This document shows positions 22,765 through 33,555 of a stretch of DNA of 64,000 bases, in pieces. The stretch is taken from the NCBI RefSeq assembly GCF_964656455.1, contig NC_135726.1:31773930-31837929 (forward strand), given 5' to 3'. The notes beneath the pieces are model-generated. The model worked only from the letters and a program-made list of their open reading frames with translations, ran no database searches and was not told the DNA's origin. Each line of letters begins with the position of its first letter. Positions within the stretch are counted from its first letter, which is position 1. Source of the stretch: Halichoerus grypus. Taxonomy: Eukaryota > Chordata > Mammalia > Carnivora > Phocidae. Both the position numbers and the translations under genes were made by a program.

Positions 22765-23545
22765 CCTTTATATTGGCCTTCTTCTACTTGTAAATGTTAA
22801 GCAGCAGCTTTATTGGTTGCCTATTTTGCCTCTAAGGACATCATGCTCTGTTATTCATTTTCATACTTTCCTGCAGATCAAGCCACCATGGCTTCCCTTC
22901 TGACCTTGCCAATCATTATGATAATTGCAGGCCCTGAGCTTCTGATACTTCAGAAACCCACCACTCCCAGGGCTGTTAGTGAGCCTAGTTCTGCAGCCAC
23001 ATTTCCTGCCAGTAGCCTTGGTCTGCAGAGGAGAACCTTCACAGAGTTTCTTACTGATGCTAACGTCCCTCTTTCTCTTTCTTGGTAGTGCATTCCGGAT
23101 GTCATGGTGAAAGGTGTGTCCTCTGGACCCCCAGTGCAACATAATTCTCTGGTGAGTATTCTTCTGGCCTTATATACATGTTCATGTCCCTAAGCCTTTT
23201 CCTTTCTCTGCTTTTTGCCAGAGCAACTCAGTATTTCTACTTCACCTCAGCATGGGCCATTCCTTTCCCCAGGTTTCTAAAAGCCTCCTTAGCAGTGAGT
23301 TTGCCCCACCTCCCAGGGCCTTTGCCAGAGCATTAAATCCTATGTCCCAAGAAAATGCCCCCAATTCAATGAATTCTTGCTTATTCAGTCTTATATTCTG
23401 GTCCCCTTGATCCAACACTCCAAAAATCCTATGCTGGGGGTACCCTCCAAATTCCTGCCAGTAAATGCTTGCTAATTCATGCAGCTCCTTCAGAATGCAA
23501 TCTTTTCCCTCTCTTATCAGGCCCAGCTGTCCCCAGCAGGCTTTT
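22765..23545 (-). mobile_element. ERV internal region, probable gag side, antisense
   Basis: This block lies upstream of the integrase remnant in minus-strand order and resembles dispersed ERV-internal sequence I know from other mammals (TTCTGATACTTCAGAAACCC, CACAGAGTTTCTTACTGATG). On the minus strand its distal part keeps a frame open for about 100 codons. That fits the gag side of the same provirus, split from pol by L1 sequence. Assignment as gag rests on position and memory, not on a motif. Confidence 0.5.
23242..23545 (-). pseudogene. Gag-like open frame remnant
   Basis: About 100 codons open on the minus strand, containing KELHELASIYWQEFGGYP and ALGGGANSLLRRLLETWGKE. The frame runs on upstream into L1-like DNA to an ATG at 23670, so the nominal 142-codon frame is a chance fusion of two repeats. 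The wording looks like a conserved structural protein rather than random translation. No zinc knuckle or other defining Gag motif is seen. It is unlikely to be expressed. Confidence 0.45.
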
Positions 23546-24150
23546 ATTGGGATGATGTTAATATATTCATACAGAAATTGAAGTATATCATACATAACAG
23601 AGGTGCACAAATCCTGAATGTCTGAATGTACGGATGGATTGATTTTCATGAAGTGAATACACACAGCCAAACAACACCTAGATCAAGAAATAGAACATGA
23701 CCAGCTCTCCAGGATCCCCTTTCTGGAACTTTCCAGTCACTGCCAGCCTCCCAAAGACAAGCACAGGCTTGAGTTCTACACCATGGTTTTCGACATGGTA
23801 CAAGTAGAATCATGCAGTATGTCTTCCCCGTGTCTGGCTTCTTTGGCTCAACACTAGGTGAGTTTCATCCATGTTGTTAAGTGAAGTTGTAGTTTACTCA
23901 TTCTCAATGCTGCGTAGTATTCCACAGTATAATTATATCACAAGGCTGTTATCTCTTTTACTGTTGATGGACATTGGTTTCTTTCCAGTTTGGAGCTATT
24001 ACAAATAGCACTGCTATGAACATTTTTGTACATGTCTTTTCTTGAACATATGAGCACATTTCTGCTAGGTGTCAACCCAGGAGTAGAATTCCCAGGTCAT
24101 AGGGAAAATGTATGTACATCAACTATCAACTATACTGTTGAAACAAGCTA
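23546..24150 (-). mobile_element. Old LINE-1 3' region, antisense
   Basis: Antisense L1 ORF2 end and 3'UTR: TAGATCAAGAAATAGAACAT, CTGGCTTCTTTGGCTCAACA, TGCGTAGTATTCCACAGTAT, ACTGTTGATGGACATTGGTT and TTTCTTTCCAGTTTGGAGCT. It is highly diverged and without an open frame. Confidence 0.8.
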
Positions 24151-24572
24151 GTGAATGGGACTTTTCTCCCTGACTAAAGCCCAGGAGCTGAGCTATCATA
24201 TAATAGGTGATAAGTGCCCCCATATTTTATAGAAGAGCAGCAGGACACACCTTCTCAGACTATTTAAAGGGGGGCTTAATAGGTCCTGTGAGCATCATCA
24301 CTAAGTCCAGTCTATATGAGGAGAAGAGTAATCATTTGAGAGGATCATGCAGAAGTAAGATAATCATCAGCTTTGACTCATGAGGAGGGATGGGACATGG
24401 AAGGTCCTCCAGCCACTGAGCCAGGGAGTTTGCTCAAGATATTGGATGTAGGGGCCAGCCTGACACACTTGGCTGGCGGCTGGCTGAGCCATGGAGTTTG
24501 GGTGTCGCACATTAACCCCCTACTAACCCCATCCTGGGAGTATGTACCTGGGATTTTAGGCACACATGTTAT
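24151..24572. other. Non-coding sequence, origin unclear
   Basis: No repeat can be named. It could be LTR sequence belonging to the neighbouring ERV remnant, but no motif supports that. Confidence 0.25.
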
Positions 24573-24860
24573 AGGCTGGGCCCCCCAGAAGCAGTTTGAG
24601 AAATGATCCCAGGAAGCACTGGAGCAGAGTAGGGAAATGAGAAAGGGATGGGAAGGCAACCGATACAGATGCATTAATGAGCAGGTTACAGATGTGGGCA
24701 CCCAGCCCAAGGCCACTGAGGACCAGGTCACATTCACATCTTTTCCCACCTGAGGGCAAGGAAGCTAGGGGATTTATCTCCTATTTGCCTCTGGTTGAGG
24801 TCTGCCCCCAGGGGTGTGGATTCCCCTGGCACCCTAAGCCACACTACCAGCATCAGACAA
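24573..24860 (+). repeat. Diverged interspersed repeat, copy 2 of a local pair
   Basis: Matches the ordered words of 17955-18250: AGAAGCAG near 24588, ATTAATGAGCAGGTTA near 24673 and CACCTGAGGGCAAGGAAGCT near 24747, in the same orientation. Confidence 0.5.
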
Positions 24861-25789
24861 AGCCCTCAGCCAAAGGTGCTGGTCCATAGCCACAGAGAGG
24901 TTACAGCAAAGCTACGTATATTCTTGCAATAGCATAAATGTACCCAGAGGCTCAGGCCTGCTGCTAACCCCGAGAAACTCTGGAGGTGGGGGGCAGTGTG
25001 GGGCAGCCCTCAATAGCAAGGCGAGGAGAGAGCTGCAGCAGCAACAACTTATACCCCCTCGGTCTGGTGCAGCAGGATGATATGAGTTTCCTGTGTGCCA
25101 CATCTATGCCCTGGCAGGTAGCCAGGCTCCAGAGGTCTTGATGGCACCATGTCTGCCACTTGTGAGGTGTCCTATGAGGAAAAGAAGCAAAAGGAAGGCC
25201 CCATGAGGGCAATCAGAGAGCCAGCAGCCCACACCCAGAAGCTTCCTCATGCTGAGATCCCTCCCAAGGAAGCCAAAATGCCCCTCAAACACCCGCACTA
25301 GGTGCCATTCACTTGATGGCATCCGTGACTGCTTTACAACAACCCAAGGACTATGACACCTGTCCTCCCACCCCAGGGCCCCACACAGGCCAGGGGGCAT
25401 GACGCCTACAGCAGCTCACAACGGGCAAAGAGCGCCAGAGGCAGCCATCTGTGATCAAACCATCAGTGGGCTAATAACACATGATCTTCCTCCCCCCAGG
25501 TGTCCACGCATAGCCACACCAAAGGGCCTATAAGCCCATTTTTCTCCCCAGTCTTGTTCTAAAATCCAGACATATTACAAGCCCTTTCTAGACTTCCCTG
25601 GGAACATCAAGAACCATGTCACTTCTCAAGGTTCACCCAGCCTGGCTCACCAGTGGATATCAGTGGAAAACTTGGAATGGGCTGAGGGCAATGCAAACTC
25701 TTGGTGCCTGGTCCAGCTTTGCTGTCTACCCCACCTTCCAACTTGTGAATGACAGGAGAGTCCCGGCTACTGTGGAATGATCCATTCAT
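24861..25789. other. Non-coding sequence
   Basis: No repeat or gene recognised with confidence. It may include more of the repeat just before it. Confidence 0.35.
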
Positions 25790-25905
25790 GGCCCCACACT
25801 TTAGAGTCACGTGGCTCTAGGTTCAAGTCCTTGCTCTACCAGCACCTGGATGTACGTCTTCAGGCAAGTCTTGTCCTGTGTCCAATCCTTAGGGACTTTT
25901 ACGTT
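25790..25905 (+). mobile_element. MIR SINE fragment
   Basis: TCTAGGTTCAAGTCCTTGCT followed by a degenerate CTGGATGTACGTCTTCAGGC matches the MIR core in sense orientation. Confidence 0.6.
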
Positions 25906-27499
25906 AAGATGAGGGCTTTATTAAGCCTAAAATGTGAGTGGGATTTTGAGGCTCGAGGCAGATGTGGTACGGGACAGGGCTCTGTAGACTGTGAAATCCT
26001 AAACACATGCTAAGGCTTTCAGCCCCTTCTCTGTAACCCTGTTTCAGGGGCACCAAACCTCCATGCAGATGTTGAAAACCAAGCTTCCTTCATCCTCGTG
26101 TGCCCTTCCAAACATGTACCAAGCACCTCCATTCAGGTCTGCCTCAATCGCAACCCCTATAGGAGCTGGAGTCAGAGCACCATAGATCTCTCACCTGGAG
26201 CCCAGGTAAAGGAAGGAGCTGTCTCCCATCCCATCCCAGGAGGACTTCAAGACTTGGCAATGACTCAGTATTTCCAAATAAGTGAGTAGAATGGGAATTT
26301 TTGTGCATGCCTCAACCCCACTTTTTCCTTTTGTATGTGGAAGACCTTGGAATGTCTCTCCACTTGCCCAGCTGTTCCAAGGAGTCCCGGGGTTTGTCAC
26401 AGGCACCCTTAGATTGCCATGGGCTGAAAGAAAGCTCTGGGCTTCCCACAGTTTCTTGAGCAGCCTGAGACACTGTGCAGTTACCTCCTAAATTTTATGT
26501 CGATCTTTTAATATACTGGACTTCACATGAAGCTTCATTTGCTCCCCTATTACGGGCCCAAAGCAAGGATGCTGCCAGGATGGGCAAAGTCTGCTGGTGC
26601 AGGACGGGGAATATCAGTAGTCTGGGAGCAGCATGAGGGCATCACCTTGACCCATTTTATGGATAAATACACTAAGGCCAAGAAATTGTAAGTCCCCACT
26701 GACAGAATCCGCTGATTCTTGTTTTTATCCTCATTCTGCAAGGTTGATGTATTCCAAAGTGTTCACACATCTGGGCTGCTGCAAGTGTGGTCAGCAGACA
26801 GTGTCGGTCCATGAACTGCTCCTTATGGATTGGCATCAAGTATAGAAATTGAGGGTAAATGTTTAGGAAATGTTATTGGAGGTGCCAGCAGTTGTGGAAT
26901 CGCCACCATATCCAAGTGCACGATCAGTGGACTCACTTTTGTGAACAGATGGACACCATTTGGGGCGTCCAGTAGCACATGGTGGGAGCTGAACAGAAGT
27001 CTCGTGAAATAGGCCGGCCATCCGCTCAATGTGACCCGGGAAGAAGAAGGAACACTGATCCTCGGCCCAGAGAGCTTGACAAGCGCTGTTACGTGGATTT
27101 GATTGGTACCTGAGGAAATTTAACGAAGAGTATTTTTTAATAATCATACTTATTTTGAGCAGTTTTTAAAAAATAAACAAACCCTTAAACCTACGAGTTC
27201 GTGGATGTTTTGAACTATCCTGAAGCTAGCAAAGGCATTTAAGTAAAAAATTTAAAACTAAGGCCATCTAAAGAAGAATGTCAACAAAATAATTGTACAT
27301 CTGGTACCTGAGCAGAAGTAGCAAAAAATAATAATAAAGGTGATATACAATAAGGGTGAGGAGCCGTACTCAGTGCTAAATGTAGGTACTAAAAATTACA
27401 AGCAAGCTTCATAATGAAAGCATGGAAAGTGTAACAGCAAGCAATACCATATTTCAATGTAATGTACAGAGTACATGCCCGTCTATGATGGAGTGGGCC
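25906..27499. other. Non-coding sequence
   Basis: No exon or RNA gene recognised. The 26750-27130 part may contain an ancient repeat that I cannot name. An AT-rich tract spans about 27130-27430. Confidence 0.35.
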
Positions 27500-27600
27500 G
27501 TTAATAACCTTACAAGGTGAACGTTCCTGCTCCCCATTTTACAAGGAAAGAAATAACTAAGGCTCAGGCAGGAATAGAAGTCACACTGGTCTGGGCACTC
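27500..27600 (-). mobile_element. MIR SINE fragment, antisense
   Basis: CTCCCCATTTTACAAGGAAA then CTAAGGCTCAGGCAGGAATA is diverged antisense MIR. Confidence 0.55.
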
Positions 27601-27859
27601 TTTGGCAAAAAGGAAACACCTTACCCCCTACTCTGATTCTGGGAAAATCATTCTAGAAGAGGGCAGTGTGGGCCAGAGTCTTGATTCGACCCCTTCTGCT
27701 TTCAAGACAAACCCCAAAGTTGGCCGGGCTCATCCCTGCAAGGGCAGTGCTAGACACATTCTCCCAGGTCCTGAATTAAAACATATCTGCCTTGTGAGTC
27801 CAAATGACTAGCTGCTTCCCACCTGGGCCTCTCTTCCCCGATCCTTGCCTTCCTCCCCC

Positions 27860-28260
27860 ACCCTGGGCCCCTGACACCCCATTGGAGTGGCGACTATTTT
27901 GAGGATGCTAAAAATTGCTTTATTTTTCGCCACTAATTTGCCAACAAGCTCAGCCGTCAGTCCAGTTGGCCCGAAATGAAATTCTATAATTATACAAAAG
28001 CCTGGGTCAGTGACCTCCTGATTGCAATATCTTGTCTCTTTTGTCCCTCCCTTTCACCACCTCGCCCATGGGACAAAATTGCTTCGGCTTCTCCGGCAGC
28101 CTCCCGAATGAGGTGGTATTGGAAACTAGTGAGGCGTGGCCCTGCGGAGGTGTTCATAGCTTTGCAATAATTTACCCATTTTCATTTTGTTTGATTTCAT
28201 TAACACCTGGGTCTCACGGGAGAGCCCGGTTGGTAAGGGGGGAAAACAAGTGATTTCAGT
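27860..28260. promoter_or_regulatory. CNE-like block (candidate enhancer)
   Basis: Repeat-free, with words such as GCTTTATTTTTCGCCACTAA, TTCTATAATTATACAAAAGC, TTTGCAATAATTTACCC and TCATTAACACCTGGG. The mix of homeodomain-like AT cores and CpG-bearing words is CNE-like. Function is inferred from composition. Confidence 0.35.
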
Positions 28261-28511
28261 TGAAATCGGGCGGTTACCACTGCCTTGTCTTGCAACACGG
28301 AGGGAGTGTGAAATGCCAAGGGTGTAGCTCAGTCCGATCTTGATGAAGAAGGGGGCCTCTCCTTTGAGGCAGCCTGTACTGGGAAGGATTTCCCTTCGTG
28401 CTCCGGAGCCTCTCTCTTGGGCTCACTCCATTGGCACCAAGCATGAATGCCACACTGGTTCTTTCTTTATCAACAAGCCAGTCTTACCTGTCCAATGGAC
28501 CAAGGTCACTG

Positions 28512-28625
28512 GGGTGGCTCAGTGGTTAAGGGCATGGACACCCAGGACAAAACTCTAACCCTGGCTCTACCTCCTGCTTGTCTGGTAGCCTTGAAAATGG
28601 AGCTTCAACTCTATGAGCCTCGGCT
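28512..28625 (+). mobile_element. MIR SINE with tRNA-like head
   Basis: GGTGGCTCAGTGGTTAAGGG, then CCCTGGCTCTACC, then TTGAAAATGGAGCTTCAACT follows the MIR head and core. The head resembles that of CAN-SINE, but the downstream sequence is MIR and there is no CT-rich body. Confidence 0.65.
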
Positions 28626-28754
28626 CCCTTGGAAGTCGAGTGGGGTTGGCAGCACTAGCCCCACCCCCCATGGTTGCTTCAAGGCTCAGCCAGCAGAATG
28701 CAGTGAAGCTGTATCCGTCAAGGGGCCAGTAACGGTGGGGATGGTGCCGTCTTC

Positions 28755-28786
28755 CTCATTTTCTTCTTCTTCTTCTTCATCTTCAG
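28755..28786. repeat. (TTC)n microsatellite
   Basis: Short imperfect TTC run. Confidence 0.85.
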
Positions 28787-28930
28787 CATCATTCTCAGGT
28801 CCCGTCCTGCCATCTCTGCCTCTACAGGTTCTCCTCAGACAGAACCCAGTCCCGGAGTGAAAACTGAAGAGTTTTCTGGGGGTGTTCATGCAGTCCCCAG
28901 GCTTAGATTCCTCCGGAGAGAGATTGGGAC

Positions 28931-28954
28931 CCAAGCCAAGCCAAGCCAAGCCAT
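28931..28954. repeat. (AAGCC)n short tandem repeat
   Basis: About four and a half copies of AAGCC. Confidence 0.85.
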
Positions 28955-29379
28955 GCTACCGACCCACATGGCCCATCCTTTCTCAAAAGTCTAAGAGTTC
29001 CAGGTGACTTGGTGATGTCCGAGTGTTGGGGAAAAACACTGCATGACCAATGGCAACCTGATGGTGAGATAGCCCACAGTGGCCAGGATGGGTCTAAACA
29101 CCCCCTCTCCCTGTTTATTCCCACAGGTCCCTAGGAGGCATCCCAGAGAGAAGCCAGGGCTGGGAGGCAAAATCTGCCGCCATTTTGAACTATGACAATA
29201 ACAGGCAGGTGGGACCTTTACTTCAGGGCAGAAGGGTCTTCCAGATGCTGACCCAAATCATAGGAGTATTGCAGTCCACCTCTGTTATCACAGGAGGTTG
29301 GTCAGCCCACAAAGGCAAGTCCTTCCCTTCTCAGTCATGGAGCTGCCATTCTTCGAGAGCTTGCTGAGGACGCTGTCCA
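28955..29379. other. Unique non-coding sequence
   Basis: No repeat or gene recognised. Confidence 0.4.
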
Positions 29380-29555
29380 TGTATTAACTTACTTCGTCCT
29401 CAGGAGTGGCTGCTATTATTGTCCCCATTTTATTGAAGATAAATAAATCCCATTTTAGGCAGCAAGAGGTTAAGTCTCTGGTCCAAGGCCTGACAACCAA
29501 GAGGCAGCAGAGCTAAGATTTGACCCTGGTCTGTCTGACCCTAGAGCCTGTGTCT
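29380..29555 (-). mobile_element. MIR SINE, antisense
   Basis: TATTGTCCCCATTTTATTGA, AGCAAGAGGTTAAGTCTCTG and CAGAGCTAAGATTTGACCC are the antisense MIR core and flank in order. Confidence 0.8.
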
Positions 29556-30204
29556 CCAGCTATGGGACAGTTCCAGCCATTACAAATTCTTCCTTGTCTT
29601 GAACTAAAATCTTTCTCCTGGACTCGATTCTACCCTAAGGGGCCTCTCTGCCAAAGTCATCTTTCCCCCAGTGAGACAGCCCTGCCAGTGCGTACCCCCG
29701 CCCCATCTCCCAGCCTCCAGACTGAAAATGTCATTACCTGTAGGGTTCTCTCTCTCCCTCCCTCTCCCTCTGCACCCTCCTGGGCCATGAGGTAAGGGGC
29801 CTCCACCCTAGTCATCCTCCTCTGGGCTCTCCCCAGCATGGGAAAGGCCCCCTCAGCAGGGGCACCTGATACCAGGAGGCCAGAGCAAGTTGCTGGTGAC
29901 AGAAGGAAGAACACTGTCTCCACCCTTCCTGGATACTCTGTCTCTAATCAAGAATTCTTGGCTACACCATTCCCAAACTTTCACATGCTCCAGAATCCTC
30001 TAGGTCAAACATGCAGACTGCTGGGATCCATATCCAGATATTCAGCATTAGGAGGACATGGTGAACTCAAGGATCAGAGTATGTGAGAAGAACAGCAAGA
30101 TATTTCTAAGTGGAAAGGGTAGAGGTGCGGGGGAAGAGGTCCCTCAACTCTACTTTGAGAAACACAGCCTGAGGTCCCAATACCTCCTTGGCCAGACACC
30201 CACC
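29556..30204. other. Unique non-coding sequence
   Basis: No repeat or gene recognised apart from a CT-rich run near 29745-29770. Confidence 0.4.
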
Positions 30205-30219
30205 TGTGAAGGTCAATTC

Positions 30220-30402
30220 TTTTTTTTTTTTTTGGAGAAAGAGTGGGAGAGTGAGGGAGGGGCAGAGGGAGAGAGAATCCCAAGCAGGCTCCACATTGAG
30301 TGCAGAGCCCAACAGTGGGCTCGATCTCACAACCCTGAGATCATGATCTGAGCCAAAATCAAGAGTCAGACACTTAACCAACTGACCTACCCAGGTGTGC
30401 CC
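30220..30402 (-). mobile_element. CAN-SINE, antisense
   Basis: T-run at 30220-30233 (tail), purine-rich body, B-box complement GGGCTCGATCTC and head complement ending CTACCCAGGTGTGCC. The target-site duplication TGTGAAGGTCAATTC / TGTGATGGTCAATTC is at 30205-30219 and 30403-30417, with one mismatch. Confidence 0.95.
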
Positions 30403-30594
30403 TGTGATGGTCAATTCATATACCCACGTGTCCTCTCCTCACTTTGGGAGAACCCTCGGGCTCCAGCCATCCTCTCATCTCCTGCCTTGACTGCTGAGGC
30501 CCCCAGCCCGGGACCACCACAGGACCCATTGGAAAGCCCAAGGTCTGAGTGTGTCAGCAAAGCCACAGTCCCTCTGCCAGCCCCCTTCTTTCTG

Positions 30595-30830
30595 CTTTAT
30601 CATTCATGCCAAGCTTATTCCTACCACAGGGCCTTGGCACTTGCTCTTCTCCTCCCGAGATCTTTCAGGAGTTGGTTCCTTTCAACAACCACCTCCTCGC
30701 TGAGGTCTTCTCTGACCGTCTTACCCGCAGGTGACCCCTCTCAGGTGCTCTCCATCATGCACCTCTGCTCCTTTTCACAGCCAGAATTTTTCTGTATATC
30801 ATCCATCTGTTTAGAAGGAAGCCTGCGCAT
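30595..30830 (+). mobile_element. L2 LINE fragment
   Basis: The order CCACAGGGCCTTGGCACTTG, CTCGCTGAGGTCTTCTCTGA and CATGCACCTCTGCTCC matches sense L2 3' sequence. Confidence 0.7.
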
Positions 30831-30849
30831 GGCTCTTGTTCCTCCCTGC

Positions 30850-30985
30850 ACCTCAGTTTCCGTTCCTCTCTGCGCCTCAGTTTCTGTATCTGTAAATTGG
30901 GATCGTTTTCCTTCGTAAGACTGTCGCTGTGATTAAATTAGTTGACAGGTGTAGAACACATCCCTCAGAGCAGTGATGGTCCCAT
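30850..30985 (+). mobile_element. MIR SINE fragment
   Basis: GCGCCTCAGTTTCTGTATCT, GTAAATTGGGATCG and GTGATTAAATTAGTTGACAG match the 3' half of MIR. Confidence 0.75.
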
Positions 30986-31044
30986 AGCAGCTACCATATA
31001 TGTAATGGGGTTTATTATTTATATTAATACAATCATCCATTGCT

Positions 31045-31130
31045 TTGTTCTCAGCATCTAGAACAGCACCTTGTATGCAGTGGGCACCCAATACATATTT
31101 TTGAATAAATATACAAATGGATGGATGAGC
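31045..31130 (+). mobile_element. L2 LINE 3' end
   Basis: CTCAGCATCTAGAACAGCAC followed by GGGCACCCAATACATATTTT and TGAATAAAT is a sense L2 terminus. Confidence 0.75.
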
Positions 31131-31194
31131 CAAGATGCAGGGGGTCTGAAAAATCCCCACCCCCTGTCTGCTTCCCAAGACCTAGGACACCCCC

Positions 31195-31450
31195 TCCTCG
31201 TGGGCTGTAATTACCCAATATCGAGCAACCCGGCCCCTGAGAGCTTCTCATACAGCACATTTTCCAAAGATTAAAAGCCCATTTGTTAATAACTACATAG
31301 CAATATCTAAAATTTTGGTTGCATTGTGAGGCCGGGTGCCTTCCCCATTCACCAATAATGACAGGCCGCATAAAAAATAAATAACACGTATAATTTAAGC
31401 AACTAAGACAAATAGCAGCGTTGGCTTTCCCTGGGAAAATATTTTCACTA
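31195..31450. promoter_or_regulatory. CNE-like AT-rich block
   Basis: Repeat-free, with GGGCTGTAATTACCCAATAT, GATTAAAAGCCCATTTGTTA and GCATAAAAAATAAATAACAC. It holds several homeodomain-like cores between GC-rich flanks. Function is inferred. Confidence 0.35.
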
Positions 31451-31984
31451 TCTTTTCGAGGCGTCCCCACGGGTGCCCCTGTCTTGGCCTCCCCTGCTGA
31501 GACACTTTCTCAGCGGGTGGCTTGAGAGTAGAGTGTGCACAGCAGTGGTGGGAGGAAGCTTCACCCACAGCCTCCCAGGGCCCCTTCCCGGAGGAGCTTG
31601 GGGGTCTTTTCGCTGGAGCAGGGAAGGGAGAAACTACTCTCTCCCCCTCCCTCCACCCCCACCGTCCTCCCTGGCACCCTCTCCCCACAGCGGTTACAAA
31701 CTCAAATGCCTATAGCAGCAGTTGGGCAGTGTACGTGAGCGACACAGGTGGACATTTGAGGCAATAGGGACCGGCAGGGCTTGTGGTAAATTGAGAAACA
31801 AATGTCCCTCCCACAGGGGACAAAGATGACCAATGATTACTAGGCAGGAATGGAGGCATGGAAGGCCAGTGTTGCCAAGTCTCCGGACATTTCAAAAGAA
31901 GCCATCAATTGGGATTTAAAAGGTTGGTCTTTTTAATGACCTCAAAGGTCCTATTTTCTGGCCTCCGCTGTCTCTGGTTTCGTC
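31451..31984. other. Non-coding sequence
   Basis: 31690-31930 may include an old repeat (GTTGCCAAGTCTCCGGACAT). No gene is supported. Confidence 0.3.
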
Positions 31985-32125
31985 TCTTACTTCTCTACCT
32001 TTCACTCATCCTGCTCTGGCCAAACTGGCCTCTTTACTGTTTGGGGGCCTTGCCAGACATGCTCCTGCCCCAGGGCATTTGCACTGGCCATCCCCTGTGC
32101 CTGAAGCATTCTTCTCCCAGATAAA
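31985..32125 (+). mobile_element. L2 LINE fragment
   Basis: CCAAACTGGCCTCTTTACTG, CAGGGCATTTGCACTGGCCA and GTGCCTGAAGCATTCTTCTC follow sense L2 order. Confidence 0.7.
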
Positions 32126-32129
32126 CCCA

Positions 32130-33069
32130 CAGTTTGGAAGGCTAGTGTGGCTGGAGTACAGCAGGTAAGGAGGAATATGGCAGAGAAGAAAGTCAGAGAG
32201 GAACCTAGAGCAGCCTCTCTCCCAGCTGGGGAGAGAGGAGGTTAAAACTGTACAGAAATGGTTTTGCTCATCTCAAAGACTGAGGGGCGGGGGACAGTGT
32301 TAACAGCACTGAGTGCATAAGGAGCATGCCAGACCCCTTGTAACGTGCAGACAGCCCCTCACACAGAGTTATCTACCAAACACCAACATGAAAACCTAGT
32401 TATAATATTTGGAGCCTAGAATCTAATGTTAGTTCCTATTTAACACCAAAGGTTTTTATCTTTTGCACAATTCTATTAAATATTGAACTTTCTAGGATGG
32501 CTGCCTGTGTCTAAATCAAGGGGAGGTCATGTTCTATTCTGCTGGGCGCTTTAGCAGGAATTGGTCACTTCTGGAGGGACTCCACCATCAAAAGCCATGC
32601 CCCAGGGGGAGCTCGAGTCACTGACAGAACATCTAGCTGCATCTGCAACCTCACATTCACAGAGCCCACCTGCCAGGGTGCAAGTTCTGACACCCTCCCT
32701 GTGTCTTGCAAGAAGAGTTGGGCTGGAGTATTTACAGCCTCAGATAACTGCTATTTTATTATAAATTAATTTCCTTTTAATTCTCCTCCAGGGTATAGTT
32801 AGGGCATTCTATGACTTATATGGATTTATTTAAATTACATGTATAGATAGGTTGTATTATCTATGAATTACATTTCAGCACAGCGTAAGGAGCATTTCAA
32901 TGTATGCAAGATTTTAAAAAGAAAAAGAAGAAAAGGAGGCCAGGCCTGACATGCCCAAGTCCCCCGGATGGGGAAACTTGCCGGACACAGGAAGGGACTA
33001 GAGCTTTTCCTTGGCCCCCCAGGGAGCCAAGGGCAGAAGCAGGGATGCCATGTAGGGAACATCAGCCTT
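32130..33069. other. Non-coding sequence
   Basis: 32130-32215 (AAGGCTAGTGTGGCTGGAGT) may be a short antisense L2 scrap. The 32750-32900 part is AT-rich. Nothing else is recognised. Confidence 0.35.
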
Positions 33070-33240
33070 CCAGGAGAAATAACAGGAACAGAGGTGGAGA
33101 TGATGATGAGACATGGAGCTAAGGGGTTTGCTGATGGATCGGATGTGGGATACAGGAGAAAACCCCAAGGTTTGAGTGTGAGTTGCTGCAGGAAGGAAAA
33201 GTGGATAATTTCTGAGATAGGGAAATCTTAGTCTTGGTGT
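33070..33240 (-). mobile_element. L2 LINE fragment, antisense
   Basis: GGGTTTGCTGATGGATCGGA followed by CCAAGGTTTGAGTGTGAG and TCTGAGATAGGGAAATC is antisense L2 wording. Confidence 0.6.
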
Positions 33241-33370
33241 GGGGGTCAATCTGTGCCCAGGGAATAGAAAAAGCCTGGCTAACACTGAGAGCCGACCCCC
33301 ATCCTGCCACTCCATAATTGCTATCCAACAAACCACCCCAACTTCACCCCTGCCAATTGCTGGTCACATT

Positions 33371-33555
33371 GTGGAGCAAGCATGAGATTTGGAATCCCAA
33401 CACTGCCTTCAAGTCCTGGTTCCAACAATGACCCGCTGTGTGACCCGGATAAAGTCACTTAACTTCTCTGAGACTTGGTTTCTTCACCCTGAAGAATAGG
33501 TTGATATTAAGACCTCCCTTGGAGTGTTGTTGTGGAGACAGACTAGATGTGAGCA
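33371..33555 (+). mobile_element. MIR SINE, near full core
   Basis: TTCAAGTCCTGGTTCCAACA, GCTGTGTGACCCGGATAAAG, CACTTAACTTCTCTGAGACT and GGTTTCTTCACCCTG give a well-preserved sense MIR. Confidence 0.88.

Noticed and set aside
22882..23088. Perfect Kozak-like GCCACCATGG with a downstream open frame
   Set aside because: It lies on the plus strand of a minus-strand ERV remnant, so it is a chance match.
28319..28390. tRNA-like GGGTGTAGCTCAGTCCG
   Set aside because: No matching acceptor stem, anticodon arm or TTCGA-type B-box follows at the right distance.
28512..28560. Possible CAN-SINE head (GGTGGCTCAGTGGTTAAG)
   Set aside because: The following sequence is MIR core and there is no CT-rich body or A-rich tail of CAN-SINE.
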